In this document: positions 61,993 to 64,000 of the stretch, piece after piece
How positions within the stretch are numbered: position 1 is the stretch's first letter
Layout: every line of letters begins with the position of its first letter
Origin: CAVTOA01 sp963736285
Lineage (GTDB): Bacteria > Actinomycetota > Actinomycetes > Mycobacteriales > QHCE01
Length of the DNA stretch: 64,000 nucleotides
Direction of reading: 5' to 3'
Assembly (NCBI GenBank): GCA_963736285.1
Contig: CAVTOA010000003.1
Location: 1,302,001-1,366,000 of the forward strand
Program-made: the position numbers and the translations under genes
Notes under the pieces: model-generated
Seen by the model: only the letters and a program-made list of their open reading frames with translations
What the model was told of the DNA's origin: nothing
The model's database searches: none

Positions 61993-63018
61993 ATGACTCG
62001 ACGTGGCTGGACAGTGTTGGTCGGCGCGGTTGCCGTAGTGGTATTCGCGGCAGCGATGTCGATCCTGCCGGTGCCGTATGTCGCGCTCGGACCCGGCTAC
62101 ACCGTCGATACTTTGGGCACAGTCAATGGCAAAGAGATCGTTTCTATCGATGCTGCTGTGTCGCCATCTCGCGGCCATTTGAACATGACCACCGTCTCGG
62201 TTATCGACAACATCGACTTGTTGACGGCTATTCGGTATTGGTTCGATGACGAGGTTGCGGTAGTACCCCGCGAGATGGTTTATCCGTCCGGGAAAAACCG
62301 GGATCAGATTGAAAAACAAGATGCGGCTGATTTTGTGCATTCTCAGAATTCCGCCGAGTTCGCCGCCTTGCATCAGTTGGGCTACCCAACCCAGCTCACG
62401 GTGTCCACAGTAGACAAGGGTTCCCCTGCCAGCGGCAAGGTTTCTGTGGGGGATGTGATTACGGCGGTCAACGGCACGCAGGTGAACTCTGGCAAAGAGC
62501 TTCTCGACCAAATAGATAAACGGAAACCTGGGCAAGACATTTCCTTATCGCTCCAGCGCGAGGATAAGCAGCAAACGATTCAGCTCACGCCGCGAGAAAA
62601 ATCTGGCTCGCAAAAAGGTGCGCTTGGCTTCTCCTTCACCGAAAAGCAGCCACACCCTTTTAAAATTTCGTTTGACTTACAAGGCATTGGCGGCCCGTCA
62701 GCCGGATTGATGTTCGCGCTGGCGATCGTCGACAAACTGACTCCCGAAGATCTCACTGGCGGTCGGTTTATCGCCGGAACGGGCGAGATCAATGATGCGG
62801 GCGAGGTTGCCCCCATTGGTGGGATCACCCAAAAAATGCTCGCTGTCCGGCATAAAGGGGCCACGGTTTTTCTCACACCCAAAGACAACTGTCGTGAAGC
62901 GTTACGCACCGCACCTTCGGGTTTGCGTCTAGTCAAAGTAACCTCGTTGGATGACGCAGTGCATTCGCTCAATAACTTGCGTACGGGCAAGGGATCTGTT
63001 CCTTCTTGCCGCAACTGA
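61993..63018 (+). CDS. PDZ-Lon (YlbL-type) serine protease
   Basis: 341 residues. One N-terminal membrane helix (VLVGAVAVVVFAAAMSILPV), a PDZ domain (GSPASGKVSVGDVITAVNG), and a Lon proteolytic domain with the Ser-Lys dyad: GGPSAGLMFALAI and GGITQKMLAVR. It has no AAA+ domain. YlbL/Rv3194c-type proteins degrade envelope or inner-membrane proteins at the cell surface side. The start ATG 61993 is well placed. Upstream of the UPF0182 gene, as in M. tuberculosis (Rv3194c-Rv3193c). Confidence 0.92.
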   Translation: MTRRGWTVLVGAVAVVVFAAAMSILPVPYVALGPGYTVDTLGTVNGKEIVSIDAAVSPSRGHLNMTTVSVIDNIDLLTAIRYWFDDEVAVVPREMVYPSGKNRDQIEKQDAADFVHSQNSAEFAALHQLGYPTQLTVSTVDKGSPASGKVSVGDVITAVNGTQVNSGKELLDQIDKRKPGQDISLSLQREDKQQTIQLTPREKSGSQKGALGFSFTEKQPHPFKISFDLQGIGGPSAGLMFALAIVDKLTPEDLTGGRFIAGTGEINDAGEVAPIGGITQKMLAVRHKGATVFLTPKDNCREALRTAPSGLRLVKVTSLDDAVHSLNNLRTGKGSVPSCRN

Positions 63019-63058
63019 CCAGTAGCTCGACCTCAGAGGTAAGCGGAGAGAGTCCCAG

Positions 63059-64000
63059 GTGGCTAGAAAAATTTCGGTAAGCGGTTTTTCGGTGAGTCGT
63101 CGAGGCAAAACCATTGCGATCGCGGTTGCGGCCTTCGTGCTCTTGCTCATAGCGGTGTCGTGGGCGCTCAATTGGTACGTAAGCTGGCTGTGGTTTTCAG
63201 AAGCTGGTTACACCCGAGTTTTATCGACGATGTTGTGGACTCGGATAGGGCTGTTTTTCTCTTTCGGTGCGCTGGCCGCGACCATTGTCGGCGCCAATAT
63301 GTACCTGGCCTACCGACTGCGGCCAAGCTACCGTCCGATGTCGACGGGAAATCAGGGGCTTGAAAGATACCGACTGGTAGTGACACCTCGTTTCGGCTGG
63401 CTCGTTACGCTAGTAGCGAGCCTCGTAGGTTTGCTCACAGGAGCATCCGCGCAGGGAAAATGGAAGATCTGGCTAGCGTTCCAAAACTCTGTCCCCTTTG
63501 GAGTTAAGGACCCGCAATTTGGAAAAGACCTCTCCTTTTATGTTTTTGAGTATCCTTTTTGGCGATATTTGCTCAGCGTTCTATTCGTCGCCTTGATTTT
63601 GTCGATCATTGTCAGCATGGTCGTGCACTATTTGTATGGAAACATTCGGTTGCAAGGTGATGGGGGCAAGCTTTCCTCGGCGGTAATAGTGCACCTATCG
63701 GTATTATTTGGCGTGTTTATCGCGCTCAAAGCGGTCTCATATTATTTTGATCGCTTCGGAATGCTGACCGGTCACAGCTCTATCACCAAACTGAATGGTG
63801 CGGCGGCTGTGGATGTTGAGTATTTGATACCGGCTAAAAATATCTTGCTGTGGATATCTGCCCTTTGCGCAATAGTGCTGTTTATCAATATAGGAATAAA
63901 ACGAGTTCTATTGCCAGGCATGGCGTTGGTTCTATTGCTGGTGTCCGCCGTAGTTGTGGGGGGAATAGTGCCCGCAGCCGCTAACCAATTTTCCATTAAG
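63059..64000 (+). CDS. UPF0182 membrane protein (N-terminal part)
   Basis: The frame is open from GTG 63059 to the end of the window (314 residues visible of a family of about 1000). It begins VARKISVSGFSVSRRGKTIAIA, with membrane helices near 23-42, 60-80, 115-135, 170-192, 205-225, 255-275 and 285-305. LSFYVFEYPFW and VSYYFDRFGMLTG are family motifs. Function unknown; a large integral membrane protein found throughout Actinobacteria. Base composition turns AT-richer after ~63500. Confidence 0.93.
   Translation, partial: MARKISVSGFSVSRRGKTIAIAVAAFVLLLIAVSWALNWYVSWLWFSEAGYTRVLSTMLWTRIGLFFSFGALAATIVGANMYLAYRLRPSYRPMSTGNQGLERYRLVVTPRFGWLVTLVASLVGLLTGASAQGKWKIWLAFQNSVPFGVKDPQFGKDLSFYVFEYPFWRYLLSVLFVALILSIIVSMVVHYLYGNIRLQGDGGKLSSAVIVHLSVLFGVFIALKAVSYYFDRFGMLTGHSSITKLNGAAAVDVEYLIPAKNILLWISALCAIVLFINIGIKRVLLPGMALVLLLVSAVVVGGIVPAAANQFSIK

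Overview
The window is chromosomal DNA of an actinobacterium of the Corynebacterium/Mycobacterium order (Mycobacteriales), with moderate GC (estimated by eye at just under 60 %). The assignment rests on lineage-typical genes: DUF3117 and DUF3107 small proteins, DUF3152, a DivIVA-like membrane protein, the AdnA/AdnB helicase-nuclease pair, UvrD2 with HRDC, mycoredoxin, WhiB7 with its attenuator, AarF, a ThiF-like protein, the zincin-like DUF2342 protein, PDZ-Lon and UPF0182. I saw no tRNA, rRNA or CRISPR. The species is not identifiable from this sequence alone.

Layout. (1) 1-12.3 kb resembles the M. tuberculosis dapE-to-mgtE stretch: dapE end, LOG-family protein, DivIVA-like, SpoU rRNA methyltransferase, DUF3117, htrA, tatB, then pyrD, mrp, a MazF/ribbon-helix-helix toxin-antitoxin pair, an ABC-F protein, DUF1003 and an MgtE-like cytoplasmic protein. 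(2) 12.6-15.7 kb is a BtuFCD-type vitamin B12 importer under a cobalamin riboswitch. (3) 15.8-21.4 kb holds assorted genes, including a frameshifted Tat-exported polysaccharide deacetylase and a PH-domain/PHP-phosphoesterase pair. (4) 21.4-28 kb runs from a pentapeptide-repeat protein through RhlE, a ferritin-like protein, DUF3107 and TetR to DUF3152. (5) 28-31.6 kb is a small surface-polysaccharide cluster (Wzz-like, O-antigen-ligase-like, GT-B-like). (6) 31.7-41.7 kb is DNA repair: adnA, a three-gene membrane cassette, a PolD-type primase/polymerase, a LigC-type ligase, adnB. (7) 41.8-46.8 kb: MFS exporter, M20 peptidase, and an iron-regulated FhuF-like reductase behind an IdeR/DtxR box. (8) 46.8-49.5 kb is an accessory patch: a candidate toxin-antitoxin pair and a hydrolase gene broken by an 841-bp insertion sequence with a clean 3-bp target duplication. 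(9) 49.5-64 kb: an M16 peptidase pair, mycoredoxin, UvrD2, the whiB7 leader and gene, AarF, ThiF-like, DUF5679, a YgjP-like peptidase, DUF2342, PDZ-Lon and the start of UPF0182.

The genes group by function as double-strand-break processing and nick/gap repair (AdnAB, PolD, LigC, UvrD2), envelope protein quality control (HtrA, PDZ-Lon, M16 pair), metal and cofactor acquisition (B12 importer, ferric reductase) and translation-stress response (WhiB7, ABC-F). The most distinctive features are the repair insert between adnA and adnB, a repeat family of long perfect hairpins with a compensatory base-pair change, a probable CTG start for rhlE, and a promoter-uORF-terminator unit at 59.8-60.0 kb that may be a small RNA or leader.
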